From Methanobrevibacter arboriphilus (GTDB lineage: Archaea; Methanobacteriota; Methanobacteria; Methanobacteriales; Methanobacteriaceae), in assembly GCF_019669925.1 (NCBI RefSeq), contig NZ_AP019779.1, positions 434,001 to 498,000 on the forward strand: 64,000 nucleotides of DNA, written 5' to 3'. Shown here in pieces: positions 11,777 to 21,048 of this stretch. The first letter of the stretch is position 1. Every line of letters starts with the position of its first letter. A program made the position numbers and the translations under genes. Below the pieces are notes generated by a model. That model saw only the letters and a program-made list of their open reading frames with translations, made no database searches and was not told the DNA's origin.

Positions 11777-12331
11777 CTATAATATTACAGCCAAAAATTT
11801 AGCAGATTTACCATTTAATGCTTTCATTGCATGTTCATAATTTGAATCAAAAAAGATAGAATCTCCTTCATTTAAAATAATTTCATTATCATGAATATAT
11901 AATTTTAAAGCGCCTTCTAAGATATAATTAAACTCTTGACCAGGATGAGTATTTTTAGAAGGTTCATCAACAATATCTTTTGGTTCAACAGTTACAATAA
12001 AAGTTTCACCTTTTTTATGAATAAATTTTTCAGCGAGATTTTCATACTTATATTGTTTCCTACGCTCTACAGAAACTCCTTCATTTTTTCTAGTAACATT
12101 GAAGATATGCATCCTTGTTTCTTCACCAGTCAAAAGTAGACCCATATCAACTTTAAATTTATGAGCTATTTCATATAAAACACTTGCAGGAATATCTTTT
12201 TCACCATTTTCATAGCTAATATATTCATCTTCACTTATATTGCATACATCAGCCATCTCTTTAGTAGTAAAATCAGATAAATTCCTAAGTTCTTTTACTC
12301 TAGCACCAATATCTTTAATAGTTTCATTCAA
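11777..12331 (-). CDS. XRE-family regulator with C-terminal cupin domain (copy 2)
   Basis: This 184-aa paralogue of the 8843-9394 regulator has an N-terminal XRE helix-turn-helix ([26 protein letters not shown], about residues 13-38) and a C-terminal cupin with [20 protein letters not shown]. The DNA-recognition helix differs from copy 1 ([11 protein letters not shown] versus [11 protein letters not shown]), so the two may bind different operators. The start is TTG after GGTG and five bases. It lies upstream of acyl-CoA synthetase copy 2 on the same strand, and upstream of it is a 454-bp region shared with the divergent 117-aa gene. Confidence 0.85.
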   Translation of the reverse strand: MNETIKDIGARVKELRNLSDFTTKEMADVCNISEDEYISYENGEKDIPASVLYEIAHKFKVDMGLLLTGEETRMHIFNVTRKNEGVSVERRKQYKYENLAEKFIHKKGETFIVTVEPKDIVDEPSKNTHPGQEFNYILEGALKLYIHDNEIILNEGDSIFFDSNYEHAMKALNGKSAKFLAVIL

Positions 12332-12785
12332 ATTAACACCATTCCTCTAATTTAATGAACAAATAATTATTAATCTATGATATTTTATATTTTGTTGATT
12401 ATTGATATTTAACTAATTATTAATATCTTGCTAATTATTAATACCTTGTTGATTATTAATAATCTACAAATTATTAGTATTTTATTATCTATTAATTTCA
12501 TGAATAATTTTTAACTTATAAATAATTTTTAAAATAAAAAATATTTTAAAAGTTTACTTTAGTCTATGATAATAAGCTTTTAACAATAAACATTATATTT
12601 TTTAAAGAATATAAATATTATCACTATTTGTAATAGATTAATAGATAAATATTAACAGTTGAATATTTCTAATAAAATTATAAAAATTTGTATAGTTAGA
12701 AAATAAGAAAATTTAATTAATAATAACTTACAAAACTGTAATCAAAATTATATTAAAATACATGAAAATAAAGTAAGGTGAAATT
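12332..12785. other. Divergent intergenic region with degenerate repeats
   Basis: This region lies between the regulator (minus) and the 117-aa gene (plus). Positions about 12392-12475 carry four degenerate copies of a roughly 21-bp unit of the type TTGTTGATTATTAATA. The rest is plain AT-rich DNA. Promoters for both genes must lie here; none could be pinned down. Confidence 0.45.
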
Positions 12786-13139
12786 ATGTCGGAAATTGCT
12801 GATAATGTCATTTTTAAGAAAGATTCTGGTGAAAAAATAAATGTTCTTCAAAAATATGTAGGTCTTAAAGCAAGACAAGGAGGAATATTAACTGTCAATT
12901 TTAGAACTCCGAATGAAGATATGGACCAAATAAAACATTTTTTTGAAGGTATGAAAGGATCAGAAGCATTAAAATATAATATTGGTGAAACTGGAGATGT
13001 TGATTGTTATTTTAAAGGTGTTGCTCCACTTTTAAAACAAATTGACGAAGCAGGATTTGAATACTCATTTCTGTCAGTCACATTACAAGAGCTAAAAAAA
13101 GATTACGATGATGATATCCCAAATGGTTGTAGTTGTTAA
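12786..13139 (+). CDS. Conserved-looking 117-aa protein of unknown function
   Basis: I do not recognise this family. The 117-aa product is preceded by a strong AAGGTGA site six bases before the ATG, and codon use looks like that of real genes. It has no signal peptide or membrane segment. An acidic protein with alternating hydrophobic stretches (GGILTVNFRTPNEDMDQIKHFF, GDVDCYFKGVAPLLKQIDEAGFEYSFLSVTLQEL) suggests a small alpha-beta fold. The C-terminus ends in NGCSC, a Cys-x-Cys tail that could bind metal or take part in thiol chemistry, plus one internal Cys. It is monocistronic, convergent with the flavoprotein gene and separated from it by a hairpin. Confidence 0.75.
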   Translation: MSEIADNVIFKKDSGEKINVLQKYVGLKARQGGILTVNFRTPNEDMDQIKHFFEGMKGSEALKYNIGETGDVDCYFKGVAPLLKQIDEAGFEYSFLSVTLQELKKDYDDDIPNGCSC

Positions 13140-13204
13140 AAAGAAATTATAAAAATAAATTGAAAAATAAAAATAAATAAAAAATAAATAATTAAAAATA
13201 AGTT

Positions 13205-13256
13205 AAAAAATTAAATTAAAAAATTAAAAAAGTAGTATAAACAAATATTACTACTT
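13205..13256 (-). terminator. Hairpin plus U-rich tract at the 3' end of the flavoprotein gene
   Basis: An 8-bp stem (AAGTAGTA at 13230-13237, TACTACTT at 13249-13256, loop 11 nt) overlaps the flavoprotein stop codon. On the minus strand it is followed by a T-rich run. It lies between convergent genes, a typical place for termination. Confidence 0.45.
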
Positions 13257-13812
13257 AAAATTTCTCTTTAAAGATATTGTAAATCTCATCAGTATCTTCA
13301 AATACAAAAGTATTATTCATATTTGAAATTTTTCTAACACAATCAATATCCTCTTTTGTTAATTCAAGAATAAGATCATTACCATTAGGAATTTTAGTTA
13401 CAGTTACTCCTTCTTTAAAATCAACTGGCATTATATAAACTGGAACTTGTGATTTTTGACCCATAATTACAGCATTTGTAATCATTGTATCACCAATCCT
13501 ACTTGCTAGTTTAGCTACTGTGTTAGAAGTACAAGGAGCAACAAGTAAGAATTCATATTTATGTAACTGAACATCACCAGCTAAAAAAGGAGAATTAGAA
13601 TTAACCTCAAATGAAACATACTCAAAATTTTCTTTAATCTTTTTAAAAAGTCTATAAAACTTTAAAACTTGTTTACCTGCATTAGAAACAAAAACTCTAA
13701 TTTCAACTTTATCACCATACTTTTCCTGAATATCAACCATTGTTTCATACGTTTTCTCAATCTTTTCTCCAGCACCAGTTACTGCCCAAGCAATCTTTTT
13801 TTTATTTTTCAT
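13255..13812 (-). CDS. Archaeoflavoprotein (AfpA/DmrX-like flavoprotein family)
   Basis: This 185-aa cytoplasmic protein is of the archaeal FMN flavoprotein type related to AfpA and to the dihydromethanopterin reductase family. The N-terminus KIAWAVTGAGEKI (residues 7-19) is the family's nucleotide-binding beginning. FVSNAGKQVLKFYRLF and LLVAPCTSNTVAKLASRIGDTMITNA are the other typical blocks, the latter resembling the FMN site of flavin-dependent decarboxylase-fold proteins. These proteins accept electrons from ferredoxin or a partner. The exact substrate cannot be assigned here. GAGGAG lies eight bases before the ATG. A hairpin terminator candidate follows it. Confidence 0.7.
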   Translation of the reverse strand: MKNKKKIAWAVTGAGEKIEKTYETMVDIQEKYGDKVEIRVFVSNAGKQVLKFYRLFKKIKENFEYVSFEVNSNSPFLAGDVQLHKYEFLLVAPCTSNTVAKLASRIGDTMITNAVIMGQKSQVPVYIMPVDFKEGVTVTKIPNGNDLILELTKEDIDCVRKISNMNNTFVFEDTDEIYNIFKEKF

Positions 13813-13946
13813 AATAATAACTCCTCTAAATACATATTGGAATATTTTAACTTATTATATATCTTAATCAAATGTAAATATAGACGAATTTTTGAATAAA
13901 TTTTTAAATAGATTTTGAAATATCTGAATTTAAATAATTAAAAAAA

Positions 13947-15143
13947 TTATAAACTCCAAATTGATATAAGCTTCCTAAAGAAAACTTTCGGAATAATTGA
14001 AAAAATTAAACCTCTTTTTATAAATTCTTTTACAAGAATCGATTGTTTATCCATATCACCATATTTAGATATAATTTCCTCAGCATTTTTCTCTTTCAAC
14101 TTAGTGAACATAAAATCTAAATCATTATCAGAAAGATTTTCAAGAGTTTTTTGGACTCTTATCTGATAATTAAGCTCTTTAGCATACTTCTTTTTAAAAT
14201 TTTGTTCATAATCTTTTAAAAAATTAATATTATCATTATCCAAAGATTTTATAATTGCATCTTTAGCTAAATTAGTTGTATCAAAACCAATAATAAGTCC
14301 TCCACCAGTAGTAGGCTTTAATTGAGATGCAGCATCTCCAATGAGTAATATTCTGTCCTTTATAATTTTCTTATTTTTATCAAAAATAGGTATCTTACCA
14401 TGATATTTTTCAATTATAGAAGATTCTTTAAATCTCTCATCATTATCTAAAAAAGAATTTAATATTTCTTTTTGATCCTTGTATGAATTGTTTGAAAACA
14501 AACCAACTCTAAAACTTGAATCTGATGTTGGGATACACCATAAAAATCCTGGTAAAATTTTAGAAATAGCAAAAAGATCAACAAATTCAACAGCATTAGT
14601 ATTAATCATATTATCTCTAGAAGAAGTATTAATTTCCACTAAATATTGAGAGGCATTAAAATAATTAAATTTTTCATTAATTAAGCTAGAAACAAATGAT
14701 TTAGAACCATCTGCACCAACTATAATTTTTGCAGAAACCTCCATATTATTTTGACATCTGATTATACCATTGTCAGAATCAATATATGTAACCTTATATT
14801 GATTAAAAAATTTAACACCATTATTAACAGCTCTTTCAGCCAAAAACTTGTCATAAGCTATTCGATCAATTATGAATGCCTCAGTATGATTTTTTTCCAC
14901 TTTTAAAGTATTATTAGAAGAATGTAAGTATGCACCTTTAACACTATTTAATATTAAATTATCTGGAATTTCATTTACATCCATCAATTTTTTACTAACA
15001 ATACCAGCACATTGTAAAGGAATTCCAATTTCCTTCTTTTTATCTAAAATAGCTACTTTATACCCTTCTTTAGCTATTTTATAAGCTAAAGTTGAACCAA
15101 TAGGTCCTCCACCTACAATAGCCACATCATAGTCAAAACTCAT
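13947..15143 (-). CDS. Geranylgeranyl reductase family protein (archaeal lipid saturation)
   Basis: This 398-aa FAD enzyme is of the type that reduces the isoprenoid chains of archaeal ether lipids. Evidence: the dinucleotide motif VAIVGGGPIGSTLAYKIA at the N-terminus, DKKKEIGIPLQCAGIVSKK (the conserved C-A-G-I-V block), IIVGADGSKSFV, and the second FAD motif DRILLIGDAASQLKPTTGGGLIIG. A GTG start four codons earlier overlaps the stop of the upstream gene; the ATG is preferred because MSFDYDVAIVGGG is the usual opening. It lies 11 bp behind the PH-domain membrane protein, so they are probably cotranscribed. The precise lipid substrate is inferred only from the family. Confidence 0.82.
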   Translation of the reverse strand: MSFDYDVAIVGGGPIGSTLAYKIAKEGYKVAILDKKKEIGIPLQCAGIVSKKLMDVNEIPDNLILNSVKGAYLHSSNNTLKVEKNHTEAFIIDRIAYDKFLAERAVNNGVKFFNQYKVTYIDSDNGIIRCQNNMEVSAKIIVGADGSKSFVSSLINEKFNYFNASQYLVEINTSSRDNMINTNAVEFVDLFAISKILPGFLWCIPTSDSSFRVGLFSNNSYKDQKEILNSFLDNDERFKESSIIEKYHGKIPIFDKNKKIIKDRILLIGDAASQLKPTTGGGLIIGFDTTNLAKDAIIKSLDNDNINFLKDYEQNFKKKYAKELNYQIRVQKTLENLSDNDLDFMFTKLKEKNAEEIISKYGDMDKQSILVKEFIKRGLIFSIIPKVFFRKLISIWSL

Positions 15144-15154
15144 CAATACACACA

Positions 15155-17092
15155 CTATTTTTTGAACTTTCTAAAGTGTCTTTCTATAACAGAAATCTCT
15201 TTATTCTCATTATTCATCTGCTGATTTTGGATATCATGATTATAATTATTATTTTCAGGAATATTTCTATCATTCACATGTTTATTTTGATTATCCCAAC
15301 TACCTTGATTATTTCGATTTTGGTTAATTTGGTTATGATTATTCTGATTATTGTAATTATCTTGATAATTATATTTATTATTTTGGTTATTGGGATTATA
15401 TTGATTTGAATTTTGATTATGGTTATTATTAAAATTATTATTTAAATTTCGATTATAATCTGGATATTGGTTATTAAAATTAGAGTTAGGTTGATAATAT
15501 TGGTTATTTCGAGGATCAGATTGAATATTATGAGAAGTTGGAGTTTCTTTTTTATTATATTCATTAAATTGGTTCACATTATTAATATCATTATACAATT
15601 TATTATTCGAATCTTTATCATCCATCTGATTAGAATAGTTTTGTAGGTTTTTTTGATTATATTCAAAAGAATGATTATGGTCATGCTCTTGATTATGGTC
15701 ATATTCTGGATTATTTTCTGCATTGTGTTTTTGACTGTATTCTTGAATATCTTCTTTATCATGGTCATTATTATGAAAATCTCCGTTATTATGTCTAAAC
15801 TTCAACCCATCATTAAGATTATTAATAGCACGATTCATAGTTTGGTCAAAATATTCATTATCATTATATGAATCAATATTATCTTTATTATAGGTATTAT
15901 CTCCAGAATGTTCATTAGGGATAGACTCATTATTGATAGGTTCACTATCATTATCTTTTTCACTATTCTTATTAAAATTCGGAGAGTTTTTATATTCTTC
16001 AGGGTTTTCTATAAATTTATCTACATTATGATTATTATGATTATTATAAATAGGCTTGTTTAAACCTTTATTAAGATTCTCATTATTAGGATATTCTTTA
16101 GAATATTCTTTAGAATATTGATTATCTTTCTTAAGAAATGGAAAATCATTATTATTAATTGGACTATAAATTCTTTTAGGTTGTTGGTTTTCGTCAGAAG
16201 ATATATATCTTGACTTAATCTTTTGATTGTAATTTCCATCAACACCATCTTTATATTGATAATATTCTTCATTATTATTATAATTATCATTATCCCTATA
16301 ATTTTGTTGAGAAGGATTGTTTAAATTATCAATACTCTCATCATAATTATCAGAACTATTATTATAATTATAATTATTATTAGGTAAATTAGGATTATAA
16401 TTAGAGTTATAATTATTATAACCAGAGTTTACATTATTATCATAAATATGATTATTTTGATAATTATTATCTCTTTGAAAACTATTATCATTAAAATTAG
16501 GACCTCTAATAAAATCATTTTGTCCTATAGAATGATCAGGATAAGAATGTAGTTTATTTATTTCAGAAAAAATGGTTTCTTCAACCAATTTAGGATTACT
16601 AACATTACTAAGTTCTAATTTAGACTCATCATATCCACTATATGCTGTAACTGTTCCAACAGAAACAATTCTTCCTAACAATCCTTGAGATATGATAACA
16701 TCCTGAATTTTAGAATAAGGCATATGCATCGTTTTTTGAAATAATACTCCTGATTTATATGTAACTCTTTGATCAGTTATAACATATTCCTTTACTGTCC
16801 AAGATATTAATGTCCAAATAATCCAAATAATAATCAAAAATATAATTATGAATGTAAATATTGTAGCTGCCTGTATCAATGGAAGATCAACAAATCTAAG
16901 TAATTGAACTTGCATTTGAGTTATATAATCAATTACAATAGGAGATATATAGGAAACAGCTCCTAAAATTATTAATAAAACAAAAACCTTTTTACAGCTA
17001 AGAAAAAAATTAGGTCTTCCCTTTAAAATTATATTTTCATTAACGATTTTTTCATTATCTCTATTAAACATTGGTTTATATTTATGTTTCAA
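15155..17092 (-). CDS. Membrane protein with bacterial-type PH domain (DUF304) and a 430-residue Asn-rich tail
   Basis: The N-terminal third is ordinary: two membrane segments (about 36-57 and 77-100), then a DUF304/bPH2 domain (VKEYVITDQRVTYKSGVLFQKTMHMPYSKIQDVIISQGLLGRIVSVGTVTAY, from about 100 to 160). The remaining 430 or so residues, to a final basic VIERHFRKFKK, are low complexity: mostly Asn with Tyr, Asp, Gln, His and Ser. Family members usually end soon after the PH domain. The tail is predicted to be cytoplasmic or surface-exposed and disordered. The DNA there is made of AAT/AAC/TAT triplet repeats. The function of this family in archaea is unknown to me. It is the first gene of a probable pair with the lipid reductase. 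Confidence 0.8.
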   Translation of the reverse strand: MKHKYKPMFNRDNEKIVNENIILKGRPNFFLSCKKVFVLLIILGAVSYISPIVIDYITQMQVQLLRFVDLPLIQAATIFTFIIIFLIIIWIIWTLISWTVKEYVITDQRVTYKSGVLFQKTMHMPYSKIQDVIISQGLLGRIVSVGTVTAYSGYDESKLELSNVSNPKLVEETIFSEINKLHSYPDHSIGQNDFIRGPNFNDNSFQRDNNYQNNHIYDNNVNSGYNNYNSNYNPNLPNNNYNYNNSSDNYDESIDNLNNPSQQNYRDNDNYNNNEEYYQYKDGVDGNYNQKIKSRYISSDENQQPKRIYSPINNNDFPFLKKDNQYSKEYSKEYPNNENLNKGLNKPIYNNHNNHNVDKFIENPEEYKNSPNFNKNSEKDNDSEPINNESIPNEHSGDNTYNKDNIDSYNDNEYFDQTMNRAINNLNDGLKFRHNNGDFHNNDHDKEDIQEYSQKHNAENNPEYDHNQEHDHNHSFEYNQKNLQNYSNQMDDKDSNNKLYNDINNVNQFNEYNKKETPTSHNIQSDPRNNQYYQPNSNFNNQYPDYNRNLNNNFNNNHNQNSNQYNPNNQNNKYNYQDNYNNQNNHNQINQNRNNQGSWDNQNKHVNDRNIPENNNYNHDIQNQQMNNENKEISVIERHFRKFKK

Positions 17093-17244
17093 CTCTTAAA
17101 TAAGTTTTTTGTAAAACATATGAGAATTTAAAAAAATTTAAAATATAAAAGGAGGTTTAAAAGAATATAAAATAAGTAATATAGGTAAATTAATAAAATA
17201 AAATAACGATAATTATATTATTTAAGAAATATTAAAGTAAAACA

Positions 17245-18033
17245 ATGGAAAATAAAATGAAAAATAAATCTATATTTAAAAATAAAATATCAATAGAAGA
17301 AACAAAAATGAATGTTGTTTCAGATATTGACTTTGAAAAAATTGGATTGGATGATTTTATCATAAATCAGAGAAATATATTAAAAAAGTATATTATTGAT
17401 AATCCCCTATTTTTAAAAACACTGAAACCTTATAAATTAAAAAATAAAAAAAATGATTCTAATCCAAAAATTATAAAAAAAATGATTGAAGGATCAAATA
17501 TAGCTAATGTAGGTCCAACAGCTACTTTAGCAGGAACAATAGCAGAACTTTCATTGGACTATTTAATAAAAAATAATTCAAATTATTCCATATTAGATAA
17601 TGGAGGAGATATAGCTTTTTTAAATAATTATTCTAATAAAAAAGTAATATTTGGAATTTATGCAGGAAATTCACCTCTAAGTGGAGAAATAGGATTTGAA
17701 TTTAAAAATAAATCAAAAAATCAAAAGATGGGAATATGTACATCATCAGGGTCAGTAGGATATTCTATTAGTTATGGAAGATCTGATAGTGTTACTGTAA
17801 TAAGTGAAAATGCCAGTATAGCTGATGGATTAGCTACTTCAATAGGTAACAAGGTTAATGGAGTATTAGATCAAGATGCAGTAGAAAATGGACTAATAGC
17901 TGCTGAAAAATTCAAAGAACATTTTACTGGAGCTTTAATTATAGTTGGAGAATCAATCGGAACCATAGGTAAACTTCCAAAAATTGTAGAAACTAACAAT
18001 GAAAAAATTTTGAACAGTTTTAAAGAAGAATAA
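17245..18033 (+). CDS. UPF0280 family protein
   Basis: This 262-aa protein matches the UPF0280 family, conserved in methanogens and distantly related to ApbE-type flavin proteins. Recognisable blocks are NPLFLKTLKPY, the Gly-rich NVGPTATLAGTIAELSLDYL (about residues 88-107), LDNGGDIAF, MGICTSSGSVGYSISYGRSDSVTVIS and NASIADGLATSIGN. The reaction is not established. The ATG at 17245 has no clear ribosome site, and Met5 or Met22 are alternatives; family members begin close to ISIEETKM. It runs divergently from the PH-domain gene. In related methanogens it stands next to pan, as here. Confidence 0.85.
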   Translation: MENKMKNKSIFKNKISIEETKMNVVSDIDFEKIGLDDFIINQRNILKKYIIDNPLFLKTLKPYKLKNKKNDSNPKIIKKMIEGSNIANVGPTATLAGTIAELSLDYLIKNNSNYSILDNGGDIAFLNNYSNKKVIFGIYAGNSPLSGEIGFEFKNKSKNQKMGICTSSGSVGYSISYGRSDSVTVISENASIADGLATSIGNKVNGVLDQDAVENGLIAAEKFKEHFTGALIIVGESIGTIGKLPKIVETNNEKILNSFKEE

Positions 18034-18429
18034 TCTTATAATTTGAATAGGCTTATAAAAACAATATGATAAAAAGAATAATCTTATTTTAGAGGTTGAA
18101 AGTTAATATAAATTAGCCTCAGTTCGCCCATCATTCATCACATATCAGAGCTCATAGGGTTCATCATTGGCTAATAATACTGACTTTAATTTAAAAAAAA
18201 TATAATTTTTTAAAAAATATTAATTAGAAATATTAATTAAAAATATTAAAAATTATTTAAAAATATTAGAAATATTGATAATTAATAATATTAAAAATAT
18301 TAGAATATTATTTAAAAATATTATTATAGATATTATTTATATATATTACTTAAAAATATTATCTAAAAATTTTAAAAATAATATTAAAAAACATAAAAAA
18401 ATTGAAAAATGTGGGAAATATTAAAAATA
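18034..18429. other. UPF0280-pan intergenic region
   Basis: The UPF0280 gene (plus) and pan (minus) converge here. The region holds a box C/D guide RNA (18113-18174); the remainder, 18190-18420, is a run of degenerate 'aaatatta' repeats. Confidence 0.6.
18113..18174 (-). ncRNA. Box C/D guide small RNA (2'-O-methylation)
   Basis: Read on the minus strand, this is a textbook archaeal C/D sRNA. In order: 5' stem TTAGCC (18174-18169), box C ATGATGA (18167-18161), a 12-nt guide, box D' CTGA (18148-18145), a 3-nt spacer, box C' GTGATGA (18141-18135), a 12-nt guide, box D CTGA (18122-18119), 3' stem GGCTAA (18118-18113). The stem pairs perfectly over 6 bp and both guides are exactly 12 nt. The D guide is complementary to TTCGCCCAT, which I recall from 23S rRNA domain V just before the A-loop. 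The D' guide is complementary to GCTCATA, resembling a CAU anticodon loop, where it would target C34. Targets are inference. G+C is well above the flanks. Confidence 0.9.
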
Positions 18430-19659
18430 TTAACCAAACATTACTCCAGCTTCTTTTTTATACTCTTCATCATGTTCAACGCCCATGATTTTATCAACAG
18501 CGTCCATGAAATCAGCTACAAGTACTTCATCTCTTTCTTCTCTTATTGCAAACATTCCTGCTTCAGTACAAATAGCTTTTAAATCTGCACCAGAAACACC
18601 TTCAGTAAGAGTTGCAAGAAGGTCAATATCAGCTTCTTCAGATAAAGACATTTTAGAAGTATGTATTTTCAATATTTCTTTTCTACCATCTTCATTAGGA
18701 AGAGGTACTTCTATAAACCTATCAAATCTTCCAGGTCTTAAAAGTGCTGGATCTAAGATATCTGGCCTATTTGTAGCACCAATAATACCAATATCACCAC
18801 GAGACTCAAAACCATCAAGTTCTGCAAGTAATTGCATTAAAGTACGCTGAACCTCTCTATCTCCACTGGTAGAGCTTTTAAGACGTTTAGCAGCAACAGC
18901 ATCAATTTCATCAATGAAAATAATACTCGGAGCTTTTTCTTTAGCTAATTCAAATACTTCACGAACCATTCTAGCTCCTTCACCAATATATTTCTTAACA
19001 AATTCTGAAGCAACAATTTTAATGAAAGTTGCATTAGTTTCATTAGCTACAGCTTTAGCAAGTAAAGTTTTACCAGTTCCAGGAGGACCATAAAGAAGAA
19101 CTCCTTTTGGTGGCTCAATACCTATTTTTTCAAATAATTCCGGTTTTTTAAGAGGAAGCTCAACAGTTTCTTTAACTTCAATGACTTGATCTTCAAGTCC
19201 ACCAATAGAATCATAAGAAACAGAAGGTTTTTCTTCAATTTCCATTCCAGAAACATTAGGATCCTTTTCAGCAGGAAGTACATCAACAACACTAAAAGTT
19301 TGCTGATTTAAAGCAACTCTTGAACCTGGGACAAGTAACTTTTCATCTAAAAATTTTGAATAATTAATAACAAAGTGAGGACCAGTACTACTTTTCACAG
19401 TCATTCGAGTATCATCAAGAATTTCCATAATAGTAGCCAAGACTAATGGAGGAGACCTGAATCTTTCAACTTCTCCCCTAAGAGATTTTGTTTCTCTTTC
19501 AAGCCGAATCTTTTCATTTTCAGTTAGAACTTTATCTTTTTCAAGTTTTCTAACTTTCCACATTAGATTCCTTTTAGTTTTCGTATTTTCTTCTTTTAAT
19601 ATTCTTACTTCTTTTTTAAGATCTTCGATCTTATTTAAAAGAGATTGGGAATTTTCCAT
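18430..19659 (-). CDS. pan: Proteasome-activating nucleotidase (PAN)
   Basis: This AAA+ ring ATPase unfolds proteins for the 20S proteasome. The 409-aa protein has an N-terminal coiled coil (about 3-68), an OB-like domain (about 70-130), Walker A GPPGTGKT (191-198), Walker B IIFIDE (246-251) and the Arg-finger block RPGRFDR. Pore-loop and SRH regions are intact. The C-terminus is VMFG: Phe takes the place of Tyr in the hydrophobic-Tyr-X tail that docks into the proteasome, a conservative but notable change. GGAGTG precedes the ATG. The gene is divergent from aMBF1 across a long empty region. Confidence 0.96.
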   Translation of the reverse strand: MENSQSLLNKIEDLKKEVRILKEENTKTKRNLMWKVRKLEKDKVLTENEKIRLERETKSLRGEVERFRSPPLVLATIMEILDDTRMTVKSSTGPHFVINYSKFLDEKLLVPGSRVALNQQTFSVVDVLPAEKDPNVSGMEIEEKPSVSYDSIGGLEDQVIEVKETVELPLKKPELFEKIGIEPPKGVLLYGPPGTGKTLLAKAVANETNATFIKIVASEFVKKYIGEGARMVREVFELAKEKAPSIIFIDEIDAVAAKRLKSSTSGDREVQRTLMQLLAELDGFESRGDIGIIGATNRPDILDPALLRPGRFDRFIEVPLPNEDGRKEILKIHTSKMSLSEEADIDLLATLTEGVSGADLKAICTEAGMFAIREERDEVLVADFMDAVDKIMGVEHDEEYKKEAGVMFG

Positions 19660-20538
19660 TTTCTTAGAACACTCCTATAAATTCATTTAGTAATTTAGGA
19701 TATAAACATAATATTCAAATATAATAATAACAGTATTATATAAATATAAACTTGATTAAAAATTTTAAAAATTTCTTAATTAGAAATTTTTTAATTAGAA
19801 TTTTCTTAATTAGAAATTTTATATTTATAATATTTAAAATATATAATTTATAAAAATTTTTTATAATATATAATATGTATAAAACAATATTTATAATTAT
19901 TTATAAAACAATATAATTAATAATAATCTTATAAGCAAATCACTATTATTATAAGCAAATCACTAGTAATAATCATTAAATTCAATAATAATACTAAAAA
20001 TGCATTGCAAATAAAAACAACTATAAATAAGAAATGTATTGTAAACAAAAACAATAATACATATTAAATAATGTTAAAAGATTAAAACCTATACAACAGG
20101 TTAAAAATCATATAATTTCCATTTAGAATAAAAAACAAATCTATTTTATTTAACTTATGTTTATTTTAATTATTTTTACTAATTATATTTATTTTATTTA
20201 TATTTATTTATATATTCAATTTTTAAATCAAATATATTAAAAAATATATTAAGATATTTGACATTATATAAATTTTAAATTTAATTTGTATATATAGAAA
20301 TTGTCTTTAATAATATTTAAATTTTGGGATTTTTAATATTATAAATATAAAATATTTTAAAAATAATTTTAAAAATGATTCTGAAAATGATTCTGAAAAA
20401 ACTATTAAAATAATATCTGAAAAAATTATAAAAATTATAAAAATAACTATAAAAATTATGAAAATATTTATGAAAATAATAATTATAATAATTTGATGAT
20501 AGGTAAAATATAAAAATAATTAAAATATATTATTAAAC
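19660..20538. other. Long pan-aMBF1 divergent intergenic region
   Basis: This stretch of 879 bp has no gene. A 20-bp repeat beginning ATAAGCAAATCACTA occurs twice in tandem at 19931-19970. A 5-bp hairpin (AACCT/AGGTT) lies at 20086-20102. Short repeats of 'aaaatgattctg' occur at 20373-20400. The rest is AT-rich without visible structure. Both genes' promoters should be here. Confidence 0.45.
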
Positions 20539-21048
20539 ATGAGATGTGAAATTTGTGGACAACCCATAGAAGAAGGTAAGTCAAAAAAAACAAAAATTGA
20601 TGGTTCTATTATGGAAGTTTGCTCAGATTGCTCTAAATTTGGTATAATTCAAAAAGAACCTCCAAAACCAAAAAATATTCTAAATAAGAGCAAAGGGAGT
20701 GGAATTAATAGAACTGAGAAAAAAACTAGAACTCCTAGACCAATGTATTCACTTGATGAACCTACTGAAGAGTTAGTTGAAGATTTTCAATCAATAGTCC
20801 GAGAAGGTCGTGAAAAGAAAGGTTTTTCAAGAGAAGAGCTTGGTGAAAAAATTTATGAAAAAGTTTCTGTTATAAATAGAATCGAATCAGGAAAAATGGT
20901 TCCAGATATAAAATTAGCTAAAAAATTAGAAAGAATATTAAATATAACTTTAATTGAAAAAATATCTGATATGGAGTTAGAAGATTTTAAAAATATATCT
21001 TCAGGTGGACCAACTCTTGGAGATATTGTTAAAATTAAGAAAAAATAA
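20539..21048 (+). CDS. Archaeal multiprotein bridging factor 1 homologue (aMBF1)
   Basis: The 169-aa protein has the aMBF1 layout: an N-terminal zinc ribbon with CEIC (residues 3-6) and CSDC (28-31), a Lys/Pro-rich linker, then an XRE helix-turn-helix (VREGREKKGFSREELGEKIYEKVSVINRIESGKMVPDIKLAKKLERIL, about 93-140). In archaea aMBF1 associates with the ribosome or transcription machinery; its exact role is unsettled. No ribosome site precedes the ATG, so it may be leaderless. It follows pan divergently, the order I recall in Methanothermobacter. Confidence 0.88.
   Translation: MRCEICGQPIEEGKSKKTKIDGSIMEVCSDCSKFGIIQKEPPKPKNILNKSKGSGINRTEKKTRTPRPMYSLDEPTEELVEDFQSIVREGREKKGFSREELGEKIYEKVSVINRIESGKMVPDIKLAKKLERILNITLIEKISDMELEDFKNISSGGPTLGDIVKIKKK

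Noticed and set aside
17151-17156. Perfect GGAGGT with no gene behind it
   Set aside because: The next ATG is 89 bp away and no start or frame follows. UPF0280 has an in-frame stop four codons before its ATG. Regarded as chance.
20086-20102. Hairpin AACCT/AGGTT as a terminator
   Set aside because: Only 5 bp and it sits between divergent genes, where no terminator is needed.
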